Source: a virus
Virus record (IMG/VR): IMGVR_UViG_3300032308_001864
Span: 1-52,750 of that record
Length of the DNA: 52,750 nt
Direction: 5' to 3' (one strand)
Under the pieces are notes generated by a model. The model was not told the DNA's origin, ran no database searches, and saw nothing but the letters and a program-made list of their open reading frames with translations. This document shows positions 8,762 to 18,800 of this stretch, one piece after another (position 1 is the stretch's first letter; each line of letters begins with the position of its first letter). The translations under genes were made by a program, and so were the position numbers.

Positions 8762-8788
8762 TTTTTTTTACGATATATATGATATCTA

Positions 8789-10144
8789 TTAATCATTTAA
8801 TCGTATGAATTTTTTTCGTATAGTAGTTATCTCCTCATCTTCAAAACCGGCATGAGAATTCTTACTAGAATTGTCATCTTCCTGGTATTCTTCTTCTGAT
8901 ATATCTATATATCCTCGGTCTAAATCTATTTTAGCACTATAGGCCATCCCATCCTTACCTAATCGGGATTTCATAATATGAAATATACCGGTGCCAGATA
9001 ATTTGTCTTTTCTTCTTCTAGAAAGAGATATACTAAGATCGGCAATCATCATTTTGCCATAAGAACCGGCAACTTTGTCACCTTCTATAATCTCATCTTT
9101 TGACCCCATCCTATTAATTTGGGATGGACACACTATTGGTATTTTTAGTTCTTTGGCTAATCCTTTTATTTCAGTATATACATCATCAATTTCTTCTTTT
9201 ACATCACGTCTAGATTTTCTAACTTTTAACAAATCCGGATAATCTATTATAATTAAATCCGGTTTAAATGATAAAGTAGATTCTAACTGCGATAAATGTG
9301 ATTCAATTGTATCTAAAGAAGCTTTTTTAGGAGAATACTCTTTTATGACTATTTTACCAGGAATCTGTGATACAGCTTTCTCAACTTCTTCTCTACAATC
9401 TTTCAATTTTTTAACCTCAATACCTGTAAGAATAGAGTCTATCTTTTTACCAACATAATTGTCTGATAATTCCAAGGTATAAAAAACTACTTTATATCCC
9501 ATTTTAATGGCGTGTGCTGCCATATTACAAACAACTGTTGATTTACCTATACCCGGGGGGGCAAATAAAAGCATTAAATCCCCTGTACCTATACCGCCAT
9601 CCGTTATATCATTAAAAACTTTCCATGGGAAAGGTACTATCTTCCGTTCAGATTCCCTGAATCTAGATTCTATATCTTTATCATATTCGTGGCCAATATC
9701 TTTAGGTGACCCAGCTTTTAATGCGTCGTCAATAAGTCTTCGTATATCTCCGTACTCACCCGCTTGAAGCAAGTCAACAGAGGTCAACAATGCTTCTTTC
9801 AATCTTTGGTTTTTACAGAAATTAACAAATTCTTCTTTTACATATTCTATATCTTCTTGTGTCGTCGTATACGCTTCTCTAAGATCTTCCTTTATAGCGA
9901 ATTGTAATACTTCGTTCTTTAATTTTTTTAATTCTAATTTTAAAACTTCCATGGTAGGATTAGAATGATATTTTTTAAAATAATCTAATATCTTTTCAAT
10001 AATCCATTTATGAGAAGGTGATTCAAAATATTCAGGTGATAAAACATCAAATATCTCTGATAAAAACTTTTTATCGCTTAATAATGAATATAAAACCTTT
10101 GTTTGGAATTGTCTTCCATATTGATTTAAACGTTCTGCCGTCAT
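8789..10144 (-). CDS. Replicative DNA helicase, DnaB/T4 gp41-like
   Basis: This is a 451-residue hexameric RecA-fold helicase that would unwind the fork ahead of the phage polymerase. The N-terminal helical domain (1-110) resembles the DnaB/gp41 primase-interaction region. The C-terminal ATPase has Walker A APPGIGKST (Lys201), Walker B PDLIIIDYPD and the switch region VCPSQINR. It is 8 bp downstream of the exonuclease gene in the ssb-recombinase-exonuclease-helicase operon. No primase or clamp loader is seen in the window. Confidence 0.93.
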   Translation of the reverse strand: MTAERLNQYGRQFQTKVLYSLLSDKKFLSEIFDVLSPEYFESPSHKWIIEKILDYFKKYHSNPTMEVLKLELKKLKNEVLQFAIKEDLREAYTTTQEDIEYVKEEFVNFCKNQRLKEALLTSVDLLQAGEYGDIRRLIDDALKAGSPKDIGHEYDKDIESRFRESERKIVPFPWKVFNDITDGGIGTGDLMLLFAPPGIGKSTVVCNMAAHAIKMGYKVVFYTLELSDNYVGKKIDSILTGIEVKKLKDCREEVEKAVSQIPGKIVIKEYSPKKASLDTIESHLSQLESTLSFKPDLIIIDYPDLLKVRKSRRDVKEEIDDVYTEIKGLAKELKIPIVCPSQINRMGSKDEIIEGDKVAGSYGKMMIADLSISLSRRRKDKLSGTGIFHIMKSRLGKDGMAYSAKIDLDRGYIDISEEEYQEDDNSSKNSHAGFEDEEITTIRKKFIRLND

Positions 10145-10152
10145 ATACTATT

Positions 10153-11193
10153 TTATTTATAACTATTTAATGTCGAAAATATGTCTAACCAAGTTTCTAT
10201 ATTTTGCATAGACCCATCCAACTTATCTTTATGATACATTTTAATAAAATCTAATTTTCTAAGAGAACCAGTCGGTCTAAAAAACTGTCTTCTAATATCA
10301 TCGATATCAGAATCACAAATTGTAGGTTCTTTTAAATTCATTATTTTATAAAATATCTCAACCCTGTTACTACTATTTAATATTCTTTCATACAAGACAG
10401 ATTTTTTTGGGGGATTTTCGCAAATATCATACAAATCTTGTAATTTTTTTTCACTATTTTCTTTTAAAATTTCAAAAAGAACTGTTACGTTCTTTTCTCC
10501 TATGCCTTCCACACCGGGAATGTTATCAGAATCGTCACCTATCAAAGTTTTATATAATAAAAAATTGCTCGGATGAACATTATAATCTTGAATTACAGCT
10601 TCTTCATTATACATTCTCTTCTTTTTAGGAGAAAATACCTTAACACGATCATTTACTAACTGTAAAAAATCAGTATCTGTTGAAACAATGATAGTTTGAC
10701 TATCTTCGTAATCTTTATATATTTTATTTGCAAGATAACCTATAATATCGTCTGCTTCCAATTTATCAATGCACATACAAGTCACTGGTAAAAAATTTAA
10801 ATAATCCATTAAACGGACCATCTCATTGTATTTTGCCTCTTGTTCTTCATCGACGTTATTAAAAGACTTAAAATTAACAGTCCTTTTCTTATCTCTCTTG
10901 CCTTTATACTCAGGAAAAATAAATTTTCTAGAGGTTGAGCCATCTTCACCATCAAATACTATTATTACCCTAGTAGGTGAATGTAGTTTGACTAAGTACC
11001 CGATAGATCTTAAAAACCCTGTTAAGCCGCCAATATGATGGCCACTAACATTACTTTTATTTATAGCAGAAAAACTTCGCAGAAAGGTGTTTAACCCGTC
11101 TACTATTAAAACCCTGCTATTTTGATGATAGCGTATTTGTCTATCCTCGGGTTTTATATTGTTAAAAATGTCAAGCAATCGATTTTTATTCAT
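10153..11193 (-). CDS. 5'-3' exonuclease / RNase H-like flap nuclease (PolA N-terminal family)
   Basis: This 346-residue nuclease would remove RNA primers and flaps on the lagging strand. Family motifs with the metal-binding acids are present: LIVDGLNTF (N-terminal Asp), FDGEDGSTSR, KLEADDIIGYLA, VSTDTDFLQL, and the helix-3-turn core IGDDSDNIPGVEGIGEKN. It is a free-standing nuclease like T4 RNase H, not fused to a polymerase, and it sits 2 bp after the recombinase gene. Confidence 0.94.
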   Translation of the reverse strand: MNKNRLLDIFNNIKPEDRQIRYHQNSRVLIVDGLNTFLRSFSAINKSNVSGHHIGGLTGFLRSIGYLVKLHSPTRVIIVFDGEDGSTSRKFIFPEYKGKRDKKRTVNFKSFNNVDEEQEAKYNEMVRLMDYLNFLPVTCMCIDKLEADDIIGYLANKIYKDYEDSQTIIVSTDTDFLQLVNDRVKVFSPKKKRMYNEEAVIQDYNVHPSNFLLYKTLIGDDSDNIPGVEGIGEKNVTVLFEILKENSEKKLQDLYDICENPPKKSVLYERILNSSNRVEIFYKIMNLKEPTICDSDIDDIRRQFFRPTGSLRKLDFIKMYHKDKLDGSMQNIETWLDIFSTLNSYK

Positions 11194-11195
11194 TT

Positions 11196-12305
11196 TTATT
11201 CTTCTGTTAAATCATCATATCCCACAGCAAAATCTTCTTCAATATCAGCTTCTTCAATAATTTCAAAATCATCTGATTTAAGAATGTTCAACCATTCGTT
11301 CCTACGAGCTTTCTTATAACTGTCTATAGATTTGGGTGTATCTTCAATAAATCCATAAGGAGTCATTATAATTCTAGTAGTAGATGTAGCATCGGTCATA
11401 TGATTTTTATCTACAGAAATTTTAGTTCTTTTAGCAAAAGTCACTTTAAGACCATTCTTTATAGCTTCAATTTTAGATGTGCCCGAATTAGTAATATTAC
11501 CAAAAGTTACAACTAAAGAAGCGTCCCAATACATTGCATCACCAGCTTTATTACGCATTTTAGGTTTCTCATTTGGATTACCGATAGGATATTCGACACG
11601 AATTTTATTTACCACAATAAAAGTGTTCGTAAATTTAGACTCGGGTTTACGTGTCATAGTGAACATCTGATTAACATAGTTACCAAATTGTGTAGCCATG
11701 GCAGCAGCGTTCCACATAGCGTTATTTTTACCTGAATCTAAAGATTGCTGAGACGGTATAGAACCGGCAGAATCCCATAAAAATACTAAATCGTAAGGAA
11801 GCTTACCTTTCTTTTGATCATCAAATAATGATGTGATAAAAGCGGCAATATCTTCAATGCAATTTAAATTACTTCTATCAACGTAAATAAAATTACCACT
11901 ATAAGTAACCTCACCTGTTTCTAGGTCAGGAACAATATCAGCTTGAAACCCCATTTGAATTGCGTGTTCCCAAGACCACTTCATTTCTGTTATTATAAAA
12001 ACAGGAAGTTTTCCCGCTTGTTGTGTTGCAATAGCTGCTTCAACCATAGCAGTAGTCTTTCCTGTATCAGAGTGTCCTCTAATAATAGTTATGTGACCTA
12101 GGGGTACTCCAGGTAACCCTATTGAGTTATTAAACGCGGGCGATAACGGTAACCATTCTTGTGGTTTAAATCTAGCAGAATGTAAGATATTTCTACCTTT
12201 TTTATAATCGTCGAGATTAAAAGAAAAAGAATTTTTTTTCTTCACTGCTTTCGACGCGGCAGTTTTCAAATTTTCATTTGAAAGTTCAGTTTCCACTTTA
12301 GGCAT
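11196..12305 (-). CDS. RecA-like recombinase, T4 UvsX-like
   Basis: This 369-residue strand-exchange ATPase would drive recombination-dependent replication and repair. Walker A is GHSDTGKTT (residues 77-85), and the Walker B region is LVFLWDSAGSIPSQ. A conserved KMRNKAGDAMYWDAS segment and an acidic C-terminus (EEADIEEDF) are present. The start is placed at the ATG at 12305, after an A/T-rich leader; an in-frame ATG at 12338 would add 11 residues of atypical composition directly after a hairpin. Gene order SSB-recombinase-exonuclease-helicase forms a recombination/replication operon. Confidence 0.9.
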   Translation of the reverse strand: MPKVETELSNENLKTAASKAVKKKNSFSFNLDDYKKGRNILHSARFKPQEWLPLSPAFNNSIGLPGVPLGHITIIRGHSDTGKTTAMVEAAIATQQAGKLPVFIITEMKWSWEHAIQMGFQADIVPDLETGEVTYSGNFIYVDRSNLNCIEDIAAFITSLFDDQKKGKLPYDLVFLWDSAGSIPSQQSLDSGKNNAMWNAAAMATQFGNYVNQMFTMTRKPESKFTNTFIVVNKIRVEYPIGNPNEKPKMRNKAGDAMYWDASLVVTFGNITNSGTSKIEAIKNGLKVTFAKRTKISVDKNHMTDATSTTRIIMTPYGFIEDTPKSIDSYKKARRNEWLNILKSDDFEIIEEADIEEDFAVGYDDLTEE

Positions 12306-12340
12306 TTTAAATTTATTTATTTTATAAAAGAGAAACATAT

Positions 12341-12360
12341 AGGGGGAAATAATTCCCCCT
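12341..12360 (-). terminator. Stem-loop between SSB and recombinase genes (attenuator or terminator)
   Basis: A perfect inverted repeat AGGGGGAA-N4-TTCCCCCT forms an 8-bp stem with a 4-nt loop. On the minus strand it is followed by a pyrimidine-rich stretch (ATATGTTTCTCTTTT), not a pure U-tract. It lies in the SSB-recombinase gap, where partial termination would give more SSB than recombinase. It could instead protect the upstream mRNA end. Confidence 0.5.
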
Positions 12361-12388
12361 TATATTTCATAAATAACAACCAACAAAA

Positions 12389-13345
12389 TTAATTATCGTC
12401 ACCCTCAAACATATCATCAAACTTAGATTTGATATTTGCTTTCTTAGGATTTTTGACTTTATTAATATCTACTACGGGTCTTTGTACTTTTACCGGTAAT
12501 TCTTCTTCTTCTTCCTCATCCTCTTCACCATCTTCATCTTCAAAAGCAAAAGGTTTTACTTCTTTTGAATATGATGGGGCGGACTTACTATATTTAGGAG
12601 CTTCCTTTTTTTCGGGAACGTCTACGACTTCGTCATCTTCTGATGTGTCATTTTGTTCTCCCTCGGGATTCATCCATTGATTAAACATATCTTTAATCTC
12701 AGCAAATGAATACTTTTTATATAAGGAAAAAATATCCACTTGACTTTCTAACCATTCTTCAATCTGCTTAGATTGTTTGGATAATGGAGTAGAATTTCTT
12801 TTAGGTGTAATATTAACAGCAATATAAGATACTTCTCTTTTACCAATTTTAACAGAGTCATTATAACCCTCTACAGTAAGATCGGTACCAGTATTGATAT
12901 CTTCAATATCACCATAATCTTCATTAGCCATGATAGATAAAATTTTCTCATATGTGGTCTTATTAAATTTCCACAGGCGAACACCGGCTTCGGGTTCTTC
13001 ACGAACTACTACATGTGCGTAGTATTCAGTCTTAGGTTGAATTTTTTTAGCCAAATCGCGGCTTTCGTCTGTACCATCATTATACAGTTCTCTTACTAAT
13101 TCTACGACTGGATCTTTTTCACCAAAATTCTTTAGGGAATAGATGCTTTTTTTGAACACGTTGTACTGATGGAAATCCACTTGAATAAAGGGATCTTCGC
13201 TGTTTAGCTTGTTTGGTAGGATTCTTACTGTCTGAGAACCCAATTTAGGTTTCCAAAAAATCTTGGAGTAATCGGTTTTTTCATAGGAACCACCTTTTGT
13301 CTGAAATTTGTTTAATCTCTGTTTGATTAAATCTAGATTTGCCAT
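12389..13345 (-). CDS. Single-stranded DNA-binding protein, T4 gp32-like
   Basis: This 318-residue protein coats ssDNA at forks and recombination intermediates. The N-terminal basic/aromatic part (SKIFWKPKLGSQTVRILPNK) and the OB-fold region around TEYYAHVVVREEPEAGVRLW follow the gp32 pattern. The C-terminal third is a low-complexity acidic linker (a run of Glu/Asp near residues 270-285) ending KFDDMFEGDDN, like the acidic tail through which gp32 recruits partners. The Cys/His zinc site of T4 gp32 is absent. It is the first gene after a strong host-type promoter, as expected for an abundant early protein. Confidence 0.88.
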   Translation of the reverse strand: MANLDLIKQRLNKFQTKGGSYEKTDYSKIFWKPKLGSQTVRILPNKLNSEDPFIQVDFHQYNVFKKSIYSLKNFGEKDPVVELVRELYNDGTDESRDLAKKIQPKTEYYAHVVVREEPEAGVRLWKFNKTTYEKILSIMANEDYGDIEDINTGTDLTVEGYNDSVKIGKREVSYIAVNITPKRNSTPLSKQSKQIEEWLESQVDIFSLYKKYSFAEIKDMFNQWMNPEGEQNDTSEDDEVVDVPEKKEAPKYSKSAPSYSKEVKPFAFEDEDGEEDEEEEEELPVKVQRPVVDINKVKNPKKANIKSKFDDMFEGDDN

Positions 13346-13385
13346 AACTTAATTTATTTATGATTGTTAAAAACTTATTTATATG

Positions 13386-13417
13386 CAAATATACAACCTT
13401 TTTTAGGTAAAACCAAA
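13386..13417 (-). promoter_or_regulatory. Bacteroidetes-type promoter for the SSB-recombinase-exonuclease-helicase operon
   Basis: On the minus strand TTTG (13417-13414), exactly 20 bp, then TATATTTG (13393-13386): a full consensus match. Transcription would begin near 13380, giving a leader of about 35 nt before the SSB start. Confidence 0.85.
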
Positions 13418-13441
13418 TTTTTCTTAAATAATATTTTGATA

Positions 13442-13867
13442 TTAAATATTATTTAGATTTATTATGGTGTTTATTTTTGTAGTATATTTACAGAAATCCC
13501 CTTCTTTAGTGAGGAGAATACTATTTCTATAATTACCCCAGGAAATGGGATAATTTCTATCTAAAACCCCGCCATTCAACGATTCTATTAATTTATTTAA
13601 AGAATTTATTGTATATAATACATTATATTCTTTACGTCTATGCATCAAAATAGTATTATTTATAATATTTTCCTTGTTTATATTTACGGAATCTATATTA
13701 TATGTGCATATAAGTTCATTTGTATCAGAAATATCCAACACAAATATCTTACCGAATAAGATATTGTAATTTTCTTGAATGAAATTTATTGTTTTTTGTA
13801 ACTCCTCTTTAGTCGTAAAAGTACAAAATAATTTGTTTCCCAACTCTTCTATATTATTAAAATACAT
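13442..13867 (-). CDS. Hypothetical protein between PolA-like and SSB genes
   Basis: This 141-residue protein is Asn- and Ile-rich and probably alpha/beta. It is not recognised. It follows the PolA-like gene with a 35-bp gap containing an AT-rich ATATTTATATA motif that runs into its start codon. The segment SLNGGVLDRNYPISW near residue 95 looks like a conserved core. The replication neighbourhood suggests, but does not prove, a replication role. Confidence 0.65.
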   Translation of the reverse strand: MYFNNIEELGNKLFCTFTTKEELQKTINFIQENYNILFGKIFVLDISDTNELICTYNIDSVNINKENIINNTILMHRRKEYNVLYTINSLNKLIESLNGGVLDRNYPISWGNYRNSILLTKEGDFCKYTTKINTIINLNNI

Positions 13868-13878
13868 ATATAAATATC
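13867..13878 (-). promoter_or_regulatory. GATATTTATATA motif (candidate phage-specific promoter element)
   Basis: The minus strand reads GATATTTATATA and ends at the first base of the following ATG. The same motif recurs upstream of tail genes at 21734, 25051 and 42965. If it is a promoter here, the transcript would start within or after the annotated start, so this copy may be fortuitous. Confidence 0.3.
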
Positions 13879-13902
13879 TAATTTTTTATATTAAAAATAA
13901 AT

Positions 13903-15243
13903 TTATTTTAATTCTTTTAAACTGCCGTAATTTTTACCATATTTGGTAGAAACTGGGTAACCATCTTGCTCTAATATATTATTAATATCTAATAATAAGT
14001 GTTTACCGTCATTCTTAGAATAATCTAATAAAAAAGAATCATACGTATATAATACTAGCTTTGTTTCCATACCATTTAAACGCTCTTGCAATTCATTTAA
14101 TACTAAAATGTTTCTTTCCGTTTCATAAAACTGCATTAGATAGGGAAGCAACTGATTTTTATTTTCAATATTGTAAATAGGTCTTTTTGATATGTGCGTG
14201 TTAATATATTTATTTTCTTGATAAAAAGCCCACATCTCTTCTTTCATATCTTTTATTAGAGAGAAAAAAGGTATTTCGGTAAAATCATTTATAATTTTTT
14301 CATTATATAGTATTTTAAAAGTTATCTGCTTACTTTGGTCATATTCTTCTTCCGACAACACTTCTTTTTTAAAGTAGAATTTACCTAAAAAAGTATGAAT
14401 ATCATCGTCAGGGAACTCATATCCAACCATCTTAGATAAGATTTTTATATGATATGAAGAATAATCAAATTCTATTAAATAGTCGTTTTCACATAAAATA
14501 CACTTCCTAGCTTCACCTTCTTTAGGAAAAGACGTAAAATTCAAATTATTAAAGCTATTTGATGGTCTACCGGCAAGAGTAAAAAGATTGTAATTGGTGT
14601 ATACTTTACTGTCTTTTATTGAAAAATCTCGTGTGCCTATATTAACAGAATTTAAAAATCTATCTTCATCTATCAAAAGACCATTTTTCTCTATATTATG
14701 AAATATATTATTAGTAAAATAACTATAAAATTTATAATATTTTTGTTCAAAAATCTTCTTATTTACTTTAAAAGAAGAATAAATATTCTCATATTTTTCA
14801 TAGTGCTTAGATATAGGTATAATATTATTAATATTTTTAATATCGTTACACTTGGAATAGTAAAAATTGTGTGCCGGAGTGTTAAAAACATCCTCTTTAA
14901 ATATCTCGGTTGATTCAAAATATTTGGCTGTCTTTAAACAAAGAATATTAATATTTTCGTTAAAAAAATATAATATTTTCTTTATATTTGCAGTATAGAT
15001 TTTATCAAGCTTTGTTTTTAAGGCTTCTATAACTTCTTCAAATGGTAAACCAAAAGACTCGGTGTGGTCTATGGAAATTATAAAACCTTTCTTAGATATA
15101 AAAGGTTTTATATATATTAGAGATACTTCGGAAATAGATGGGTGGTAGTTATCATTATTTAATATAATATCTAAATAGCAAGAAGACAAATCAAACTCAG
15201 TAAAATCACGTAACTGTTCGGTATTTTCTATAATATAATACAT
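13903..15243 (-). CDS. Divergent family A (PolI-like) DNA polymerase, catalytic motifs partly degenerate
   Basis: This 446-residue protein has PolA family architecture. The N-terminal part (1-150) looks like an eroded 3'-5' exonuclease fold without obvious metal acids. HNIEKNGLLIDEDRF matches the PolI thumb entry. TLAGRPSNSFNNLNF matches the TGRLSS..PNLQN region. Motif A is EFDYSSYHIKIL (Asp260), motif B is SKQITFKILYN (Lys305, Phe309 and Tyr313 kept; the usual Arg and both Gly lost), and motif C is TYDSFLLD (Asp402 kept; His and Glu of HDE replaced by Tyr and Ser). Both catalytic aspartates remain, so low or specialised activity is possible. It coexists with a complete family B polymerase. 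Confidence 0.8.
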   Translation of the reverse strand: MYYIIENTEQLRDFTEFDLSSCYLDIILNNDNYHPSISEVSLIYIKPFISKKGFIISIDHTESFGLPFEEVIEALKTKLDKIYTANIKKILYFFNENINILCLKTAKYFESTEIFKEDVFNTPAHNFYYSKCNDIKNINNIIPISKHYEKYENIYSSFKVNKKIFEQKYYKFYSYFTNNIFHNIEKNGLLIDEDRFLNSVNIGTRDFSIKDSKVYTNYNLFTLAGRPSNSFNNLNFTSFPKEGEARKCILCENDYLIEFDYSSYHIKILSKMVGYEFPDDDIHTFLGKFYFKKEVLSEEEYDQSKQITFKILYNEKIINDFTEIPFFSLIKDMKEEMWAFYQENKYINTHISKRPIYNIENKNQLLPYLMQFYETERNILVLNELQERLNGMETKLVLYTYDSFLLDYSKNDGKHLLLDINNILEQDGYPVSTKYGKNYGSLKELK

Positions 15244-15275
15244 ATTTTAATATAACCTTTATTTTTGTAACTATG

Positions 15276-15306
15276 CAAATATACGACAAAATAACCCAAT
15301 TACAAA
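15276..15306 (-). promoter_or_regulatory. Bacteroidetes-type promoter upstream of the PolA-like gene
   Basis: On the minus strand TTTG (15306-15303), 19 bp, then TATATTTG (15283-15276). The -33 element lies inside the 3' end of the upstream gene. It separates the replication block from the tail operon that precedes it on the same strand. Confidence 0.75.
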
Positions 15307-15854
15307 ATATTTTTGTAATATTGTATGGGATTTTGTAAATATTCTGTTATTCCTGGTATAGTTCGCTCCGATGATTTTATAGACTGTCTATTGAAATATA
15401 TGACATCTTCTATAGAATATCTTGATATTCTCCACATCATTTTTGTGTGGCAATATAAAACATTTTTTGAAAAATAGTCGTACTGGGCGAGATTTATTTC
15501 TATTATGTCTTTAGTAGAACTATTGACTCTATTTATAAAATACCTATACATATACCCATCATCATATTCATCAGCAGTCGGTAATGTTGGGTTAAATATG
15601 GGTGAGTAGTTTATATTTTTTTTGTCTTTATTAGTTATAAAATTATATTTATGTTGCTCCGAATTAAGACTTGGTGAAGATAAATCTAATTTTATTATTT
15701 CTTTATTATCACCCGTATAGGTTGGACCAGTAAAATATTTTCCATCGTATGCAGAAAAATATTTACCCTTATACGCTTTTAACGAGTCTTTTAGAACAAA
15801 CTCCCCTTCTGGCGCATTAAGATCTTCTATTATTTTATTCTTTGGGTAATACAT
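15300..15854 (-). CDS. Hypothetical protein, probable virion component
   Basis: This 184-residue soluble protein begins MYYPKNKIIEDLNAPEGEF. It has Tyr/Gly-rich segments (YKGKYFSAYDGKYFTGPTY) typical of small tail proteins in marine T4-like phages. It follows the hub gene by 14 bp and is the last gene of the minus-strand tail operon. A structural role is inferred from context only. Confidence 0.65.
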   Translation of the reverse strand: MYYPKNKIIEDLNAPEGEFVLKDSLKAYKGKYFSAYDGKYFTGPTYTGDNKEIIKLDLSSPSLNSEQHKYNFITNKDKKNINYSPIFNPTLPTADEYDDGYMYRYFINRVNSSTKDIIEINLAQYDYFSKNVLYCHTKMMWRISRYSIEDVIYFNRQSIKSSERTIPGITEYLQNPIQYYKNIL

Positions 15855-15868
15855 TTTTTATAATGTGT

Positions 15869-18800
15869 TTATACAGATTTTCTATAATATTTTGTAAGAC
15901 CTCTATTATATTTTCCCGGTACGGCATTTGGCGTCGATATAAAATTGGTATAACTAATTTTATAACTATTAATTGCTATATTTGGGAAGTTTTTAGGAAA
16001 TTGAGATCTTTGTTTTATTTTACCGGTAACACCATCAGTCACTAAATTTATTAAAATAGTAGGAAAATAAAATCTATTTTGCTGACTTATGGCTTTTTGC
16101 ATTATAACAAAATTTTCATCAAAAAAAGTTTTTAAATTAAAATCTAAATTAGTGTAAAAATAATTATTTTTGATAATATAAGAAAGTATATTACTTCTAA
16201 AACTTTCTATTTCACTTTCGTTATATATTTTTGTACCAAATAAATCGGTTTTTTGCGGGAAATCTAATAATAAATTATAATAACCAGGTGGGATATTTGC
16301 ATAAATTTGATCTTTACTTGTAAGATCAATTTTTTGATCTATACCCAAACTTTTTTTAAATGGCGCTTCGGATGCTATTGATTTTGGGTCGGAGTTTATC
16401 CCATAAGTTAAAGCTTGACTAAAATAAAAATATACGGTTTCTAATGTGCTGCCATATGATGTATCAGAAAAGTTTTCAGAAATTATAGTTGATTGCAATA
16501 ATGAAGGCTCCGCTTTATCGGAGGAGGCCACTTCTCCAATATTAAATATTTTTTCACGAAAATATCGCATATTATTTATTGGATTATTCCCAGCAATATA
16601 TATTGTTGAATTATAAAAATCAGCTATAAATGCTACTAAAATATTATAATAAGTAACAGAAGATTTACTAATTTTAGTATTTTCAATTATTTGATTTTGT
16701 AATTCTTTTTTTGTAGTTTTTGATAAAGCAGTTATATTTTCTGAAAGCTTAAATTGATCTAGTAAACAGACTTGTGTCGATATAGTTGTAGTCCAATCAC
16801 CGTTTTCAATATTGTTAGATAAACCAGTTATAATAAATCCAACGTTTTTATTTTCGTATTCTTTAGGTAATACATCACTATTGACAGTAAATATTTCTCC
16901 TACAACCATCCCAGAGATGCCATCAATGGTTATTTCTAAATTTATAGGTATAATACCTTTGTAATTAGTAGTTTGATCTACTTTAACTAATAATGAATTT
17001 AACCAGCTATACGCAGAAGGTTTTATATTATCGTTATAGTCTAAAGTGACAACACCTTTTAAAAAATAATTTTCTACAATACTTTTTAATTTTAAAATAA
17101 TATCATTTGTTTTTATTTTTTCTCTTTCATTTTTCTCAGATATACCATTTTTATTATCATATTCAACTTTAGAAGACATTATTCTACTTCTTAACCCCTT
17201 ATTAAGATACGCCATAGTAGAAGATTCTACACTAGTGACATTTTCTCTATCTTGAGCTGCAACTGCAAACATGTTTGCTTGACTTGCAAAAATTTGAGTT
17301 TGCACATTATGAGTTCTAACTATTGAGTTAGTCCCGTTTAAATTTATTTTATATTTTTTTGAAGCATATGAATTTTCAGGATATTCAACATAGTGTTTAT
17401 CTATTATTACTATTTTTGAATCTTCTGTATATACGTCAAAATCATTTATGCCACCTAAAGCATAGCTACAATCTGCTAGTACTGCTTTTATTAGAGTCAA
17501 AACATCAGATACACCAGAATTTTTTATTAAATCTTTATATATATCCATTATTCTATGTAAACTAACATATATGTTTCCTATTACACCACAATAATAAATT
17601 ATATTATTTTTACTTTTAAAATCTACTAAAAAATTTTTAATCTGTTGTCTAGTCCCACCTTCTTTAGTTTTATCCGATATTTTTTTATACGTGTCATATG
17701 AATATCCTTTTAAACTTGGGATTGGACTTTGGAATATTGTAGATATTTCATTTTTTATTATACAAGATAGAGGATCTATTGAAATACTATTTTGCCCAGC
17801 CACACAAAGTCCGTTACCTTTATTTTTAGATAAAGGATCTTTTAAATTAGATGAATAAAAAGGCAATTCAATACTATACATTTTTTCCTGTTTTTCAGAA
17901 TATAAATTATTATATTCATCTAATATATGTAAAAAATATCCTAATTGAATAAAACCTTCAACATTTAAAGTATTACCGCTATCTTCACCTTTAGTATTAT
18001 CAGTTTTCTTTGGGGCTAAAAAACCTGTAATATAATTATAACCTACTAGGTCTTTTCTAGCCTCTTTAGTTGTGTCCCCAACTGACGGTTCCACAGAGGT
18101 AATATTTACTGAATTATTTATAGTGTATATATCAGTATCAATTACATTTTTATACTTTTCGGGTATATTATCGTTTATTTGTTTTATTACAGTATTATTT
18201 TCGTGACTACCAAAAGCTAATTTGTTCATCAATACTTCGAAATTGTCTTTTTTGGGCACATTTTGAGCTTCATTGCTGTCTGGATAGCCAGTGGCTGTGT
18301 TCATTCTTAATGATTCAATTACCTCGCCAATGCTTATTAACACAGTAGTACATTCATATCCACCATTTGGTAAAAGTCTTCTAGTAAAATTCTTAACAAA
18401 CCCCAACATTCCATCGTAATTGCCACAATATTTTCTTTTATTTAAATCTATTTTATCGTAAATTTCAAGTTGTGACATATTATTATTAAAAATATTGATA
18501 GTAGTCATATCATTACCGGGGTTTATTTTTATATCCGGAGTTTCAATATTTGCTAAGTCATGTTCATTAATAACATATTCGGTTATATCTTCTTTTTTAT
18601 TAAAAGTATCTAAAAAAACAGACCACCCCCATTCCAATAAAATTGGATAGAAAGGTCTCATATATAATATTTCTAGTTCTTCTAATTGTTTTTTATCCCA
18701 AGCATAGTAAGTTATAGTGGCTTCTCTTAAAGAACCATATGCACTTTTATTTTTTATCTCAATTTTTTTAATACCGGGCATTGGAACTAACCCGTATTCT

